Shown piece by piece: positions 30,800 to 40,898 of a stretch of 64,000 bases of DNA. The position numbers and the translations under genes were made by a program. Numbering within the stretch: position 1 is the first letter of the stretch; each line of letters begins with the position of its first letter. The notes under the pieces were generated by a model, which saw nothing but the letters and a program-made list of their open reading frames with translations, did not search any database and was not told where the DNA came from. The stretch covers positions 124,001 to 188,000 of the forward strand of contig JAHDVF020001505.1 in the NCBI GenBank assembly GCA_022606425.2, read 5' to 3'. This DNA is from Lepidostoma basale (Eukaryota; Arthropoda; Insecta; Trichoptera; Lepidostomatidae).

Positions 30800-31545
30800 T
30801 AATAATAATAGTGTTCGCAGATATTTTATATAAATTACATTCTGATGTACCTACCACTGTTGCCGGTGTGAATAATTTTCTAAACAAACATAATTCCTAC
30901 AGGCATCAAGCTTTAGCGTGTTCATCCATTGTGATTTAGCCATACTAAACTTGAGTTAAGCGCTTTTAACCGTAAACAGGTTGGAACAACCCAAAATGGA
31001 GGGATTTCCGGCGTCGGTACATAAATTGAAACCCGTAACTTCAGAAATCCACCGCGGCAAAGCCCTGAATATGACGTTTCATTCGTATTCATACCCATCT
31101 AATTCATCGGGTCCGACTGGCGTTCATAACAAAATTCATTGCCTTAATTTACAAAATCGTTATTTGTATGTTTTTTTAATTGTGTTGAAACGCAACCATT
31201 ATTATCCATTAACTGTAATTGCATCATTTTACCAAGGAAGTTACGTTCATTTAGATATTTGTTACATGATAAATAAAAGTTCTTAATGGTGATGTATATC
31301 TCCATTATGTTCATTCTAATTATCTAGGAAAAAATATACAATCAGAACAAAAGCAGCGTTTCGTATTTTTACCTCAAAATACATTACAATATTTATGAAT
31401 ACAAATTTAGAGCCAGTTCAGCTATTTCCGAATTCAATGGGTATTTCAATATAATCTTTATCTAACTTTATCAGGAAATTGTATTCTAGGATATTAACTT
31501 AATTTTTATAAACATTTTATCCATTAATTATTTTAAACATATTAA
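30800..31545. other. Mostly single-copy sequence, possible conserved block
   Basis: 30960-31150 stands out by balanced composition and an open frame on plus (VEQPKMEGFPASVHKLKPV, EIHRGKALNMTFHSY) after an acceptor-like TTAACCGTAAACAG. It matches no repeat here. Exon or conserved non-coding element cannot be told apart from this sequence alone. The rest is AT-rich. Confidence 0.35.
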
Positions 31546-31547
31546 AA

Positions 31548-31592
31548 AACACGACGTGTTTCGGAGGATACATCCATCTTCAGGTGTAAAAA
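31548..31592 (-). ncRNA. Hammerhead ribozyme motif, family B
   Basis: Minus strand: ACAC-CTGAAGA, stem II GGATG-TAT-CCTCC with one mismatch, GAAAC, ACGTC. Cleavage would follow GTC (31555-31553). Stem I ACAC/GTGT is perfect over 4 bp. Stem III is a single C-G. Confidence 0.7.
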
Positions 31593-31819
31593 TATAATAA
31601 AAACTAATATAAAAACGCATTTAAAATTCGAAACAATAATTCAAATTTAAAAATTAACCTGGGCTTTTTGTTATAAGTACTAATAATTATTATTAACACT
31701 AAGAACTAATAAATAATAATAATACGTGATGATAATTTTTAAAAATGTTATTACAAATGTTTTGTATTTTTTGTAAATAATTTTTTTTACAAATTTAAAG
31801 CGGAATTTTATTATATTTT

Positions 31820-31862
31820 TACACCTGAAGATGGAGGTATCCTCCGAAACATGTCGTGTTTT
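31820..31862 (+). ncRNA. Hammerhead ribozyme motif, family B, consensus copy
   Basis: ACAC-CTGAAGA (31825-31831), stem II GGAGG-TAT-CCTCC (perfect), GAAAC (31846-31850), ATGTC with GTC at 31853-31855, then GTGT closing stem I. Stem III is the 4-nt palindrome CATG, too short for a monomer hairpin. Every conserved core base is present. Confidence 0.82.
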
Positions 31863-31989
31863 TAAGATTTTTTTAATAATTAGTGGATTAAACAAAGTTA
31901 TTATCAATTTCCCAAGTATATTACTTTGGAATTCCACAGTGTTAATGCCTTAGCGTTCAATAAGTTAATTAATCAATCTTATTATTCGA

Positions 31990-32175
31990 GGTAGAGTAGT
32001 GGTAAGAGCTCTGTCCGCCACGCTGATGGCCCCGGGTTCGATTTCTGGGGATGGCAGTGTGATTGACACACTTTCTTTGGTCTGGGTAGAATTCACGATA
32101 CAATAAAATTGCTAAAAAAATGTATTCAGTAATTGGGTTCTAACGATCTGTTTGGATACCAATAATAATAATATA
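31990..32175 (+). mobile_element. SINE-A, tRNA-derived
   Basis: GTAGAGTAGTGGTAAGAGCT (A-box region), GGGTTCGATTTCTGGGGATG (B-box), GCAGTGTGATTGACACACTT hairpin with one change, then CTTTGGTCTGGGTAGAATTC. Ends before an AATAAT-rich stretch. Confidence 0.8.
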
Positions 32176-32389
32176 ATAATTTTATTATTCTACAATAATT
32201 ATAATATTGGTGGTGCCTATTTCTGAATATTATTTCTGAAATAAAGCATGTTTGATCAAGAATGAAGTCGAGTATATAAACAGTGGTGTGATACATACTT
32301 TATTTTTAATTAATTATATAAATAATAATTAATGTAGACTAATTATAATTAAAGTCGTAAATGTTAATAATTTCCCAGTTTTCCCAGAA

Positions 32390-32990
32390 GAGTAAGCTAC
32401 ATAGTAGACCACCAAACTACTCGAAAAACATCCTAGCAAACCTTTTCTTGTTCCATTAGGACACATTAAGACACGCACATAATTTTACCGATTTCTAATG
32501 TAGGGTATGACCAAGGGGACAAACTCTAGGGGACGCCCAAGAGTATCTGGAGGACCTGTTGGTGGACGTGCGCTGCTCATCATATGCAGATTTCAAAAGA
32601 GCCGCACAAGACAGGGAAGAATGGAAGAGAAGAATAGAAGAAATTTCTCCAAACCAATCCCAGGATTGAAACTTTCTAACTAACTAATGTGGAAAAATAA
32701 ATATTTCTAGTTAGGTCAATGCATACTTTGCTCCTTCTTTTTTGATACAACACTCCATTCATATCGTTGAAAAGAACACTTACTTAATCATTTTTTATTC
32801 ATCCATGCATAACTTTATATCACATCCGCCTTAAAAATCTAATCTTTACACCATTAATTTTTCTTCTCTCTCTGGTCTCTGCCTGTTCTAAGCATTACTT
32901 CACTTCCATACTTCGTTTTTCTTTGGTTGGGAACTAGAACTTACTTGAGAACGGTAATTTTCGCTTTCATTGTAGATTATTTTTGCCATT
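32390..32990 (-). mobile_element. LINE family 1, split by another LINE
   Basis: Decayed family 1 sequence on the minus strand lies at 32390-32512 and resumes at 32695-32990. The plus-strand LINE at 32515-32690 sits between. Continuity of family 1 across the gap shows the order of insertion. Confidence 0.65.
32515..32690 (+). mobile_element. LINE family 13, 3' end, nested
   Basis: Reads LEDLLVDVRCSSYADFKRAA, QDREEWKRRIEEISPNQSQD then a stop and CTAACTAA. Probable duplication CTAATGTAGG (32501-32510) / CTAATGTGG (32693-32701). Confidence 0.7.
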
Positions 32991-32999
32991 TTCTCCAGC

Positions 33000-33884
33000 C
33001 AGTCAAAATATTTTTTTGTAATTGTCCATCTAAACAAGAATGTGTAAAACCAAAATGTCTAAATAATTAAAATGAGATATAATTTTGAATGTAATTATTA
33101 CAAAATGCATGACTAATTAATACAAGTACGCTGTAAAAAACTAATTTGAATTCGTTTTTAGAATGTATACAAATACTTCTAGACAAATACTGGATTTTAC
33201 CCATTAATAGATGGTGCTAGTGTAGATTGACCTAAAAAATGTGAAGTGTTTCTGAATATAGTAGCATATATACATCTTTCAAAAAAATCAGACGTGGTGG
33301 TCGTAAGAAGGGCGGAATGGGGAATGCTGTTAACATTAAGCGATCGCTTAACCCAATCAATGACAGGTCATAAGTCCTGTAAACGCTTCGACTACCATAT
33401 TCTGTTTCCAAAAAAAAAATAATTTACATCTTCGTCTCTATTGAGATAAAATTAATCCTTAATTTGAATTCGTTAGTCGTATTTAAAACCCCATTATTTC
33501 TATGACAACCCAAGTACTCGTATACCCTGGGAATTCTCTAAATATGACATATTTATGTAAATCTTCTTTCCGTTAAGGCTCTTTTGTTATTGAAAACCAC
33601 AACAAAGCTCTGAACGAAGCTTCCACAATTGTTTTCGGGTCCGAGTGGGAAGGTTGCCAAGGGGGTGGTGCTGCTAACGGCGCCAAATGTAGAATCAACA
33701 GCGCCATTGAAATGTCTACGAAAAGTTATGACAATACATCACTCATTATCGAAAAACTTCCACTCATCATAAGTATTTATATTTGTACGGAATGGCTTAT
33801 TTAAATATGCTTATGTATAAAAGGTATATTCGTAAATATTTTGATAAAAAAGGTTTACCGCTTTATAAAACGATTGACATTCAA
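33000..33884. other. Mixed sequence with family G/H relics
   Basis: 33340-33455 is a decayed family G arm on the minus strand (AACCCAATCAATGACAGGTC, CTTCGTCTCTATTGAGATA). 33175-33205 is a family H relic. 33560-33730 is GC-richer (AGTGGGAAGGTTGCCAAGG, CTAACGGCGCCAAATGTAG), unmatched in the window and without a long frame; it might be conserved non-coding DNA. Confidence 0.45.
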
Positions 33885-34194
33885 TCAATATTCTTCTTTT
33901 TCTGATGTCTCTCAGGTCTTCCCGACGTTGCCTATCACCCGAGAGTAGGCAACTCTATCTCTGACAGCTCGAAACAGCTCCTCGACGCTCCTCAAGCCAG
34001 TCCAGTCCGTTATGTTGGGGAGCCAAAAGATTCGCTACCTGCCAACACCTCGTTGACCCTCTATTTTTCCCACAATGATCGGGTGCACCAATTCAATTTT
34101 TTCTTCACTAATCACATGATCCAAATACGCCACCTTTCGGGCTTCAATATTACCCAACTCTATCAGACAATGATAGCGTAATATCGCGTATTAA

Positions 34195-34845
34195 ATTAGA
34201 ATGAGTGAAGAATATAGGAATATCTCATATACATTCTATACATCTCACTCTTTACTTATGTTATTCTTCTTCTTGTTCTTCCTAGCCTTCCCTCCCGTGC
34301 TGGATGTATCCCTCTTCCATCTGTCTCCATTTCTCTGTATCCTGTGCCGCTTCAATACATTTTTTCCCAGCGACCACAACAATATCGTCGGTTCATCTCT
34401 TCTGTGGCCGACCGACACCCCTTTTGTTTTCCCATGGCCTGCACTTTAAGACTTTGGGAGTCCATCTTGAACTTGGCTCTCTGGCTACGTATCCTGCCCA
34501 TTGCCATTTCAATTTTGCGATCCGATCCATGATATCGGCGACTTTTGTTCGACGTCTGATTTCTGTATTTGTAATTCTATCACTCAGACTTATGCCCAAC
34601 ATTTGCCGCTCCATGGATCGTTGCGCGCATTTCAATTTGTGGACAGTATTTATGGTTGGACAGTACTTATGTTATTGTTATTGTTAAATCAATTTGATTC
34701 TTGGTCTTAGATAGCATGTCAGACCTCCCTTTGAATGGTTTTTCAAACGTTGTGAGCGCTTAACGATTTTTTTATTGTTTTTAGAAATTAGGTAAAGAAA
34801 AATATCGCTCTTGACTCTAACTGTTGATAATTGGATAAATATCCA
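34195..34845. repeat. Repeat X, inside LINE family 7
   Basis: An AT-rich non-coding repeat whose reverse complement lies at 35957-36210 (GATAATTGGATAAATATCC side to GAAGAATATAGGAATATCTC side). This copy is about 400 bp longer because it holds a LINE at 34266-34663. No terminal repeats were recognised. Confidence 0.7.
34266..34663 (-). mobile_element. LINE family 3 with TSD and empty-site paralogue
   Basis: Flanked by TACTTATGTTATT at 34253-34265 and 34664-34676. The second copy of repeat X has this 13-mer once (36127-36139, complement), so it is the unoccupied site. The minus strand encodes AQRSMERQMLGISLSDRITN, LKWQWAGYVAREPSSRWTP and RPWENKRGVGRPQKR, with a (GAA)-rich 3' end. Confidence 0.92.
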
Positions 34846-35032
34846 ATAAATATTACATTTCCGACTGTATCTCTATCAGCTCTAGCTCTCTTCAATTTGC
34901 TGATCATATCGGTCCAAGGGATGTGCAACATTTTGCGATGCAGCCACATTTCAAATGCCTCCAGCTGGTTCATGAGGGCAGTTTTTAAGGTCCATGATTC
35001 AACACACCGCACCGGTGGGAAAAGCAATTAGT

Positions 35033-35275
35033 TTGCTGCTCCTCGGAGATCGACGTCTTTCATATTAGTGAAGGTACGTTCAGGGGACAAATACTCTTGA
35101 CTTTAGAAAGTATCATCTCTCCCTGATGTCGAACCATCTCTCATGCGTTCCTGCTATTATGTTGTATTTTTATAATATTTTACCTGTACTCAATAGATGC
35201 CTTAAACATTTTGCTGTTTGTAATGTCTTTTGAGTTAATCAACTGATTTGATTTTATTTGATTTGAACACGATTT
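35033..35275 (+). mobile_element. LINE family 8, 3' UTR
   Basis: GCAATTAGTTTGCTGCTCCT, GACGTCTTTCATATTAGTG, ACCTGTACTCAATAGATGCC and a (TTTGA)n end at 35248-35272. It abuts the nested family 7 LINE. Confidence 0.78.
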
Positions 35276-35439
35276 AAACTTATGGACCAGACGTAGTATT
35301 TGACCATTCCAAACAATTTAATCAATAATGTTATATATACCATTTCATAGAATGGCTCTAGCTTATAAATTGGAACTCCATATTACTGAGAACCTGAATA
35401 CAAGGCTGTCAACAATACAATGAGCATTGGATTCTGCGG

Positions 35440-35640
35440 TGGGCAGTTGTCTGACCCGTATCGCTGTCTTCGCACAAACTAGAGCGACCGAGCCTTTGCA
35501 GTAGCCGGCCTGTCAGCCTGGAACAATCTTCCTGCGGATCTGAAGTGCATTGAGTAAGAGTTCAGGTCCAGACTCAAAACACAATTATTGTATTTTATGT
35601 ACCATTAATGTTGATCAGTAGAATCAGGCGCAACATTAAT
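35440..35640 (+). mobile_element. LINE family 11, C-terminal fragment
   Basis: Frames give RAFAVAGLSAWNNLPADLKC and FRSRLKTQLLYF, the xxSVAGPxxWNxLPxxLRxxxSxxxFKxxLKTxLF signature near the end of many CR1/RTE/I-type LINE proteins. Only about 60 codons. Confidence 0.8.
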
Positions 35641-35956
35641 AAAAAATATATAAATATAGTTTTTCACTATGTGCAACATGGAGAAATTTGTACATTGCCT
35701 TAGAAATGTTTTGACAATTTTTTTAACCAAAATATTTATTTTTATCTATATGTACGAGTATATACGAGTATATAATTATTTATGAATATAAAAAACAGCT
35801 CTTGAAAGTACTCAAATACATAAAATATTTCAAACGAATATTCTGTTATAAAATACAAGATTAACCTTTTCCTTGTTTTACTTTAAAGATACGCTCGTCA
35901 CGGTGCTGTGCAATCAATGCACATTTCAAAATGGAAGATCAAACTCGAAAATTTAA
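35641..35956. other. Unassigned AT-rich sequence
   Basis: Nothing recognised. Confidence 0.4.
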
Positions 35957-36210
35957 CATTTATAGGATATTTTTCCAATTATCAACAGTTAGAGTCAAGA
36001 GCGACAATATTCTTTATCTAATTTCTAAAAACAAAAAATACGTTAAGCGCTCACAATGTTTGGAAAACCCAGAGGGAGGTATGACAATCTATCTAAGACC
36101 AAGAATCAAATTGACTTAACAATAGCAATAACATAAGTATAGAGTATGAGATGTATGGAATATATATGAGATATTCCTATATTCTTCACATTTTCTAATT
36201 TAATACTAAT
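35957..36210. repeat. Repeat X, uninterrupted copy
   Basis: Reverse complement of 34195-34845 without the LINE: TTAGAGTCAAGAGCGACAAT, AAGACCAAGAATCAAATTGA, AATAACATAAGTATAGAGTA. Holds the empty LINE target (36127-36139). Confidence 0.75.
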
Positions 36211-36789
36211 TTAATTACGCTACCAGTGTCTCGCGAACGAAATCGTTTGAATGTATTGGTATATTATTTCCGATTTTCGATAAAATATTTGTCGACAATA
36301 AGAATCTATAAAGTAATAAAGAATCTATTCAAATGTTACTTTAAAATGTAACAAAAGAATATTGAAAATCTTAACCCAGAATTTGTTATATTTAAAGATA
36401 TATTAATGTTATGAAAAGGAAAATGAACTAGCTACACAGATTTGAATATTATTGAAATCGTGGTTAATGCAAAATAATACTAAAATAATAACTTACAAAA
36501 TAATAACTTTTAAAATAATAACTTACAATGAAAAAAGAAAGTGGCCGTCCTCAGAACCAAACCCATGTCACAAGAACTGTCTAAATCGTGAGACAGGCGT
36601 TCTATCACCTAGACTACCACCTGAACTAGTTCACTTAACTAGATTCAAAGGGGCTTCGTAATTATTTTAACTGATTATTGTTCACTTCATGATTTCGAAA
36701 CATTTGTTTTGATAATACGAAATTTTAAAACACTTTGATATGCATATATTACGTTTGAATTTACCATTTCAAGAACCAACAAAGATTTT
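36211..36789. other. Mostly unassigned; SINE-B relic at 36560-36630
   Basis: Minus strand of 36560-36630 reads GGTGGTAGTCTAGGTGATAG, AACGCCTGTCTCACGATTTA, GACATGGGTTTGG, a decayed SINE-B head. The remainder has AATAATAACTTA-type tandem repeats (36478-36530) and no exon. Confidence 0.5.
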
Positions 36790-37005
36790 AGTTGTATCTC
36801 AATAGAGACGAAGACGCAAACTGGAAACTGAACATGGATGATCAAGGTGTTTACAGGACTTATGACCTGTCATTGGTTGGGTTGTAATTACATAAAGCGT
36901 GCGCTTAACCCAACCAATGACAGGTCATAAGTCCTGTAAACACCTTGATCATCCGTATTCAGTTTCCAGTTTGCTTCTTCGTCTCTATTGAGATACAATT
37001 AAATT
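36790..37005. repeat. Family G palindrome, short centre
   Basis: Arms 36793-36890 and 36900-37003 are reverse complements with about 10 bp between them (TTGTATCTCAATAGAGACGA outside, GTCATTGGTTGGGTT inside). A family H unit follows (37005-37080). A further single minus arm is at 37225-37280, again followed by H. Confidence 0.85.
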
Positions 37006-37436
37006 TGAATTAACCTCCCACCATGGGTGAAAATCCAGAATTCGTATACCAGTATAAGTATACATTCACAAAAAATATAAATAATATTTTATTGCATCGA
37101 TACGATTAAATTTATTGGAAATATTTATGACTCGAGGCTATACGCGACGTGATTGAATTGCAACCTAAGAGCTTGCGTACGTATCGAATGAACTTCTCGG
37201 AAGAAAAGCTCCGCAGCGGCTTGATCATCCATGTTCAGTTTCCAGTTTGCGTCTTCGTCTCTATTGAGATACAACTAAAATTTGAATTAACCACCCTTTG
37301 GTGTAAATCCAGGATTTCGTATACAGGTATAAGTATACATTCACAAATATTTGTTGACCAACAAAGATGTTAAATACTGAGGAAATTGAAAATAACTTTT
37401 TTGAATCCTCTATTTATTCATAAAAAATATTTAAAA

Positions 37437-37480
37437 ACATGACATGTTTCGGAGGATACCTCCATCTTCAGGTGTAAAAA
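37437..37480 (-). ncRNA. Hammerhead ribozyme motif, family B
   Basis: Minus strand: ACAC-CTGAAGA (37471-37465), GGAGG-TAT-CCTCC, GAAAC, ATGTC, then ATGT. The full core is intact; the first stem I pair is C-A instead of C-G. Confidence 0.72.
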
Positions 37481-37814
37481 TATAATAAAGACTAAACAAA
37501 CAAAGACTAATAAAAAACGCATTTTAAATTCGACACAATAATTCAAATTAACCTTGGCTATTTGTTATAAGTGCTTACCATTATTTTTTAACAGTAAGAA
37601 CTAATAAATAATATTAAATAATAATAATATATGATGATAATATAAAAAATAATAATATAGAAAAAACATTTGATAAGACATAATTTATATAGAAATTACT
37701 CAATGATTAATTTGCATTTGATTGGGACAGGGAGCTTGGGAGATTGAATATAGACAAAGTATTTAAGGAAAAGGAGTAAAATGAGAAATCTGATTTTTAA
37801 TTAAGTTTCATGAT

Positions 37815-37862
37815 TGTTAAGATGGAGGTATCTTCCACAACATGTCGTGTTTTTTTAATATT
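37815..37862 (+). ncRNA. Hammerhead-like motif, family B, decayed
   Basis: TGTTAAGATGGAGGTATCTT then CCACAACATGTCGTGTTTTT. The inverted partner of 37437-37480, with CTGAAGA reduced to GTTAAGA and GAAA changed to ACAA. Not expected to cleave. Confidence 0.6.
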
Positions 37863-37929
37863 TTTTAAATAAATAGTGTATTAAACAAAGTTATTTTCAA
37901 TTTACAAAGTATATTACTATGGAATTCTA

Positions 37930-38284
37930 CAGTGTTAATGCCTTAGCGTTCAATAAGTCAAAGATGTTAGATTTTCTAGTATTGAAATATGTATAAAAAT
38001 GCATTTAAACAGCAATGGAATATTTTTTTATCAAATAAAAGAAAAATCATGTGTATGGTTATAATTTATTACGTTTGTTTTTTTTATTCATAGATTCATA
38101 TGACAGGAACTCTATTTTGAATATTGACTATTTATAAAAACTTATGTTTTATGGAGGTTTTAAGATACTTGAATAGTGGTTTAATTAACTGGGCATTTTA
38201 ATTATCATTAATATGAATTTGTTTCACCTTGCAGAACGTCTGCACTAATTATTATTTTTTAATTAAATTTAAAATATAACCTCG
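37930..38284. other. Unassigned AT-rich sequence
   Basis: Nothing recognised. Confidence 0.4.
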
Positions 38285-38428
38285 GAAAATCGACACGCGT
38301 ACGTGACACGATGTATCAATGTTGAGAAATCCAGAGAATTATGTCAGGAAAGATAGTGTGGCAGTCCATTCTTTCTTCTACCCCTTCGGGTAGACGGCAT
38401 GGTGGTTAGTTAGTTAGTTTTCTTGAAA
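38285..38428 (+). mobile_element. LINE family 1, 3' end
   Basis: AATCGACACGCGTACGTGAC, GATGTATCAATGTTGAGAAA, TTATGTCAGGAAAGATAGTG and the GGCATGGTGGTTAGTTAGTT tail. Confidence 0.75.
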
Positions 38429-38469
38429 ATTTATTTAAATCTCCCTAATAAAATTTTCATTTTGATTGA

Positions 38470-38620
38470 GACGTCTGATTATTAAAAGTTTTATTTCATT
38501 TCATGGAAATGACATATTTTGCCTTGCTTATCAATTTTTTTAAATTGATTTCAAATGTCAAACATGTCACTCATCATTATGAACAAGAAAAGTTCTAGAA
38601 AACATAATTTTTTTAAAACA
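38470..38620. repeat. HHR family C inverted pair, heavily decayed
   Basis: AAAGTTTTATTTCATTTCAT, GGAAATGACATATTTTGCC on one side and CAAACATGTCACTCATC, AAAAGTTCTAGAAAAC on the other. No complete core. Confidence 0.4.
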
Positions 38621-38879
38621 TTATAAATTAAATTATCAGATCCCAAATCACTTTTAGATATAAAATACGTATTTAGTTATAAAAAGTATTAATAAATATA
38701 TTTAAAAACATCTTATCTTATTTAAACAAAGAAAAAAAAATATTTCTTCTATGTTCGCCATACTTTGTGTTGTAGATGTTTTATTTGTTTTTTTTTTCTT
38801 TTTCTTTTTAATTTTTTTTATGCATATAACAGATTGTTTGAACCCAATTACTGTAGACAATTTTTATTTTTGAGCTATT

Positions 38880-39048
38880 ATATTGATTCTCTTGACATTT
38901 GATAGGTACCAAATCTGTCGCCATTTTATGTTATTTAGTTACGCTATATTAAAGACAGTGTGACAATCACACTGCCATCGCCGGGAATCGAACCCGGGAC
39001 CTTCGGTTAGGAAGTCAGAGCTCTAAGCACTCTGCCACGAAGGTCGTC
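38880..39048 (-). mobile_element. SINE-A, well preserved head
   Basis: Minus strand: GACGACCTTCGTGGCAGAGT, GCTTAGAGCTCTGACTTCC, CCCGGGTTCGATTCCCGGCG (perfect B-box GGTTCGATTCC), then hairpin CAGTGTGATTGTCACACTG. The tRNA-like part is the best conserved in the window. Confidence 0.85.
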
Positions 39049-39155
39049 GACGAATACTTTGTATATAAAACACAAACTTAAAAAAAAAAAAATTAAATAC
39101 ACTCAAACCTGCTCATATATGTAAACAATTTTATAATATTTTAAATATCTTTATT

Positions 39156-39200
39156 ATATCATGGAGGAAGGACCGGGTTGTCCAAAACATGTCTGATATT
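39156..39200 (+). ncRNA. Hammerhead-like motif, family E, decayed
   Basis: ATATCA then TGGAGGA in place of CTGAAGA, stem II GGAC/GTCC, AAAAC for GAAAC, ATGTC and TGATAT. Stem I (ATATCA/TGATAT) is a perfect 6 bp, which supports the alignment although two core positions have mutated. Confidence 0.55.
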
Positions 39201-39229
39201 TTTTTTCAACGTTAGTTTGTATATACGAA

Positions 39230-39556
39230 TTATAAAAAATAAGAAAAAGACAAATAAAAAAATATGTATTTAAGAAATAATAATAATTTTCGAAAAGTTT
39301 TTAAAGATGAATCGAACCGAAAAGAATATAAGTACAAATCTGTAAATATACTTATGTATCGCATAAATTTCTCTAAAATGCTTTTAGGTTCTCTGCTTCG
39401 TAAATAATTACGGTTCATGAAATTGAAATGAGGCTGTTTGAACCAGATCTCATCTACCATCACTCCATTGAGGGAGATTTTAAATGCACGACTTAAAAGT
39501 TTCGTAATGTCACAGGGCACGACCTTTGCGCCTAAGAGATTAATATCAAAAGTCAT
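39230..39556 (-). CDS. Unrecognised open frame, 108 codons
   Basis: Minus strand, protein-like in its first 65 residues (LLGAKVVPCDITKLLSRAF, SLNGVMVDEIWFKQPHFNF), then low-complexity and hydrophobic. No family recognised, no repeat partner in the window and no evident splice sites. It could be a worn mobile-element gene or chance. Confidence 0.2.
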   Translation of the reverse strand: MTFDINLLGAKVVPCDITKLLSRAFKISLNGVMVDEIWFKQPHFNFMNRNYLRSREPKSILEKFMRYISIFTDLYLYSFRFDSSLKTFRKLLLFLKYIFFYLSFSYFL

Positions 39557-39925
39557 CTCAAATTTTCAAAGCTGATGTTTATCCGGAGAATTTTTCATCT
39601 CAAAGCATTGAATTTTGGAATCGATACCCTTTTTCTTTTGAGTCACGGTAAAAAGGATGGGGATATCTCCCATAATCTCTAAAAGCCGCCATTATTATAA
39701 ATCGGTATCCATTTCGAAGCATGTTGATCTCAAAATAGTTCGTGTTTTACCTTATGGAATTTGATACAGGTGAAGTTTCTTTACCCTGTCGGAAAAACAA
39801 TTTTGTCGCAGATTTTATCATAAAAACCAGTTTTGTCACAGTTTCGAATAACCGATTTCGTCACGGAATACTTTATACATCAGATTTGATTTTCTTTAAA
39901 TGTTGATAGATTTTTTTTATTATTG
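39557..39925. other. Unassigned sequence
   Basis: Contains short imperfect repeats of the type CAATTTTGTCGCAG / CAGTTTTGTCACAG / CGATTTCGTCACGG (39805-39865). No exon recognised. Confidence 0.4.
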
Positions 39926-40428
39926 TTATTTTTTTTTAATTTATTTATTTATGTAAGGGCAGCATATAACGATATTAATAAATAAATAAAGAAACATTAA
40001 GAAAAATAATAAATAAAGCCAATTACATGCTACCACAAATACAATAAACAGTTAATTGAATTTAAGCTAAGGCAAAATATGACCAAACAAAATGATTGAG
40101 AGTTAAACATAATAATAGTAGTAGAAATAAGAACGAAATTAAAAGTAAAAATAAAAATAACATATTATAATATCATGTAACATTATGGTCTCATCCACGC
40201 CGAAAGGTTCCTCTTATCGTTTTTTTTAAGTTTCGTTGGTTCAAATGGAAAACATCAATGTCTCCAAACTACTTGTTGTAGTTGTCACAAATCCTTTACA
40301 TTGCCGCGCTTTGAGCGTAGTTAGTGCAATAAACAGGGAGATGGAAAACTTGGCTTGCGGTGAGTCTTGTGCGAGATGTAGGGGTATTAAGTGTCAATTT
40401 GCAAAGAAGTTCAGAGTTATCAATTTTA

Positions 40429-40442
40429 TAGTGAATGATTTT
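40429..40442. repeat. Target-site duplication, left copy
   Basis: TAGTGAATGATTTT, repeated exactly at 40899-40912 on the other side of the family 1 LINE. Confidence 0.9.
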
Positions 40443-40898
40443 ATAGTGAAAGAAGGATGAAAGTAGAATAAATGCTGTTGAAATGAGATCTCTTAGAAGA
40501 ATGTGTGGATACTCTGTGTATGATAGAGTGCCGAATGAAAATATAAGAAGTGAATGCGGTGCGAATGATGGTGTCATGAACAAAATAATGATAGGATCAT
40601 TAAGATGGTTTGGACATATTGAAAGAATGAATAAAGAAAGAATGGTAAAAAAATTATATGTTAATGATGTAAATGGAACCAGGAATAGAGGAAGACCGAG
40701 GAAAACGTGGCACGATCAAATAAATCAAATATTGAATGTCGGCCATGTGAGGAGCCAGAGAAATCGACGCGCGTGCATGACACGATGTATGAATGTTGAG
40801 GAAGCGAGAGAAATATGTCAGGAAAGAAAAGTGTGCCAGTCCATTCTTTCTGCCTACCCCTTCGGGGAGACGGCGTGATGGTTAGTTAGTTAGTTAGT
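40443..40898 (+). mobile_element. LINE family 1, 5'-truncated, perfect 14-bp TSD
   Basis: A 456-bp insertion opposite in strand to its host LINE. Open frame 40483-40878 reads MRSLRRMCGYSVYDRVPNEN, MIGSLRWFGHIERMNKERMV, RGRPRKTWHDQINQILNV, ACMTRCMNVEEAREICQERK and stops in the 3' end (GGCGTGATGGTTAGTTAG). The tail is (TTAG)n. The intact 131-codon frame and perfect duplication make it one of the youngest insertions here. Confidence 0.95.

Larger units (their letters stand above)
31546..31866. repeat. HHR family B inverted pair
   Basis: Two family B motifs lie head to head (minus at 31592-31548, plus at 31820-31862), separated by about 230 bp of AT-rich sequence. Outer flanks TTAAAAAACACGAC and GTCGTGTTTTTAAGATTT mirror each other. 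The same sequence with a decayed second copy lies at 37437-37960. Confidence 0.85.
33885..35028 (-). mobile_element. LINE family 7, interrupted by nested repeats
   Basis: Minus strand: 35028-34850 reads RCVESWTLKTALMNQLEAFE, MWLHRKMLHIPWTD. The continuation is at 34190-33885 (ARKVAYLDHVISEE, GRQVANLLAPQH, FRAVRDRVAYSRV, (GAA) end). The 660 bp between are repeat X carrying a further LINE. Three insertion layers are resolved here. Confidence 0.8.

Noticed and set aside
38960..39048. tRNA gene on the minus strand
   Set aside because: Same reason: SINE-A head followed by the shared hairpin and body.
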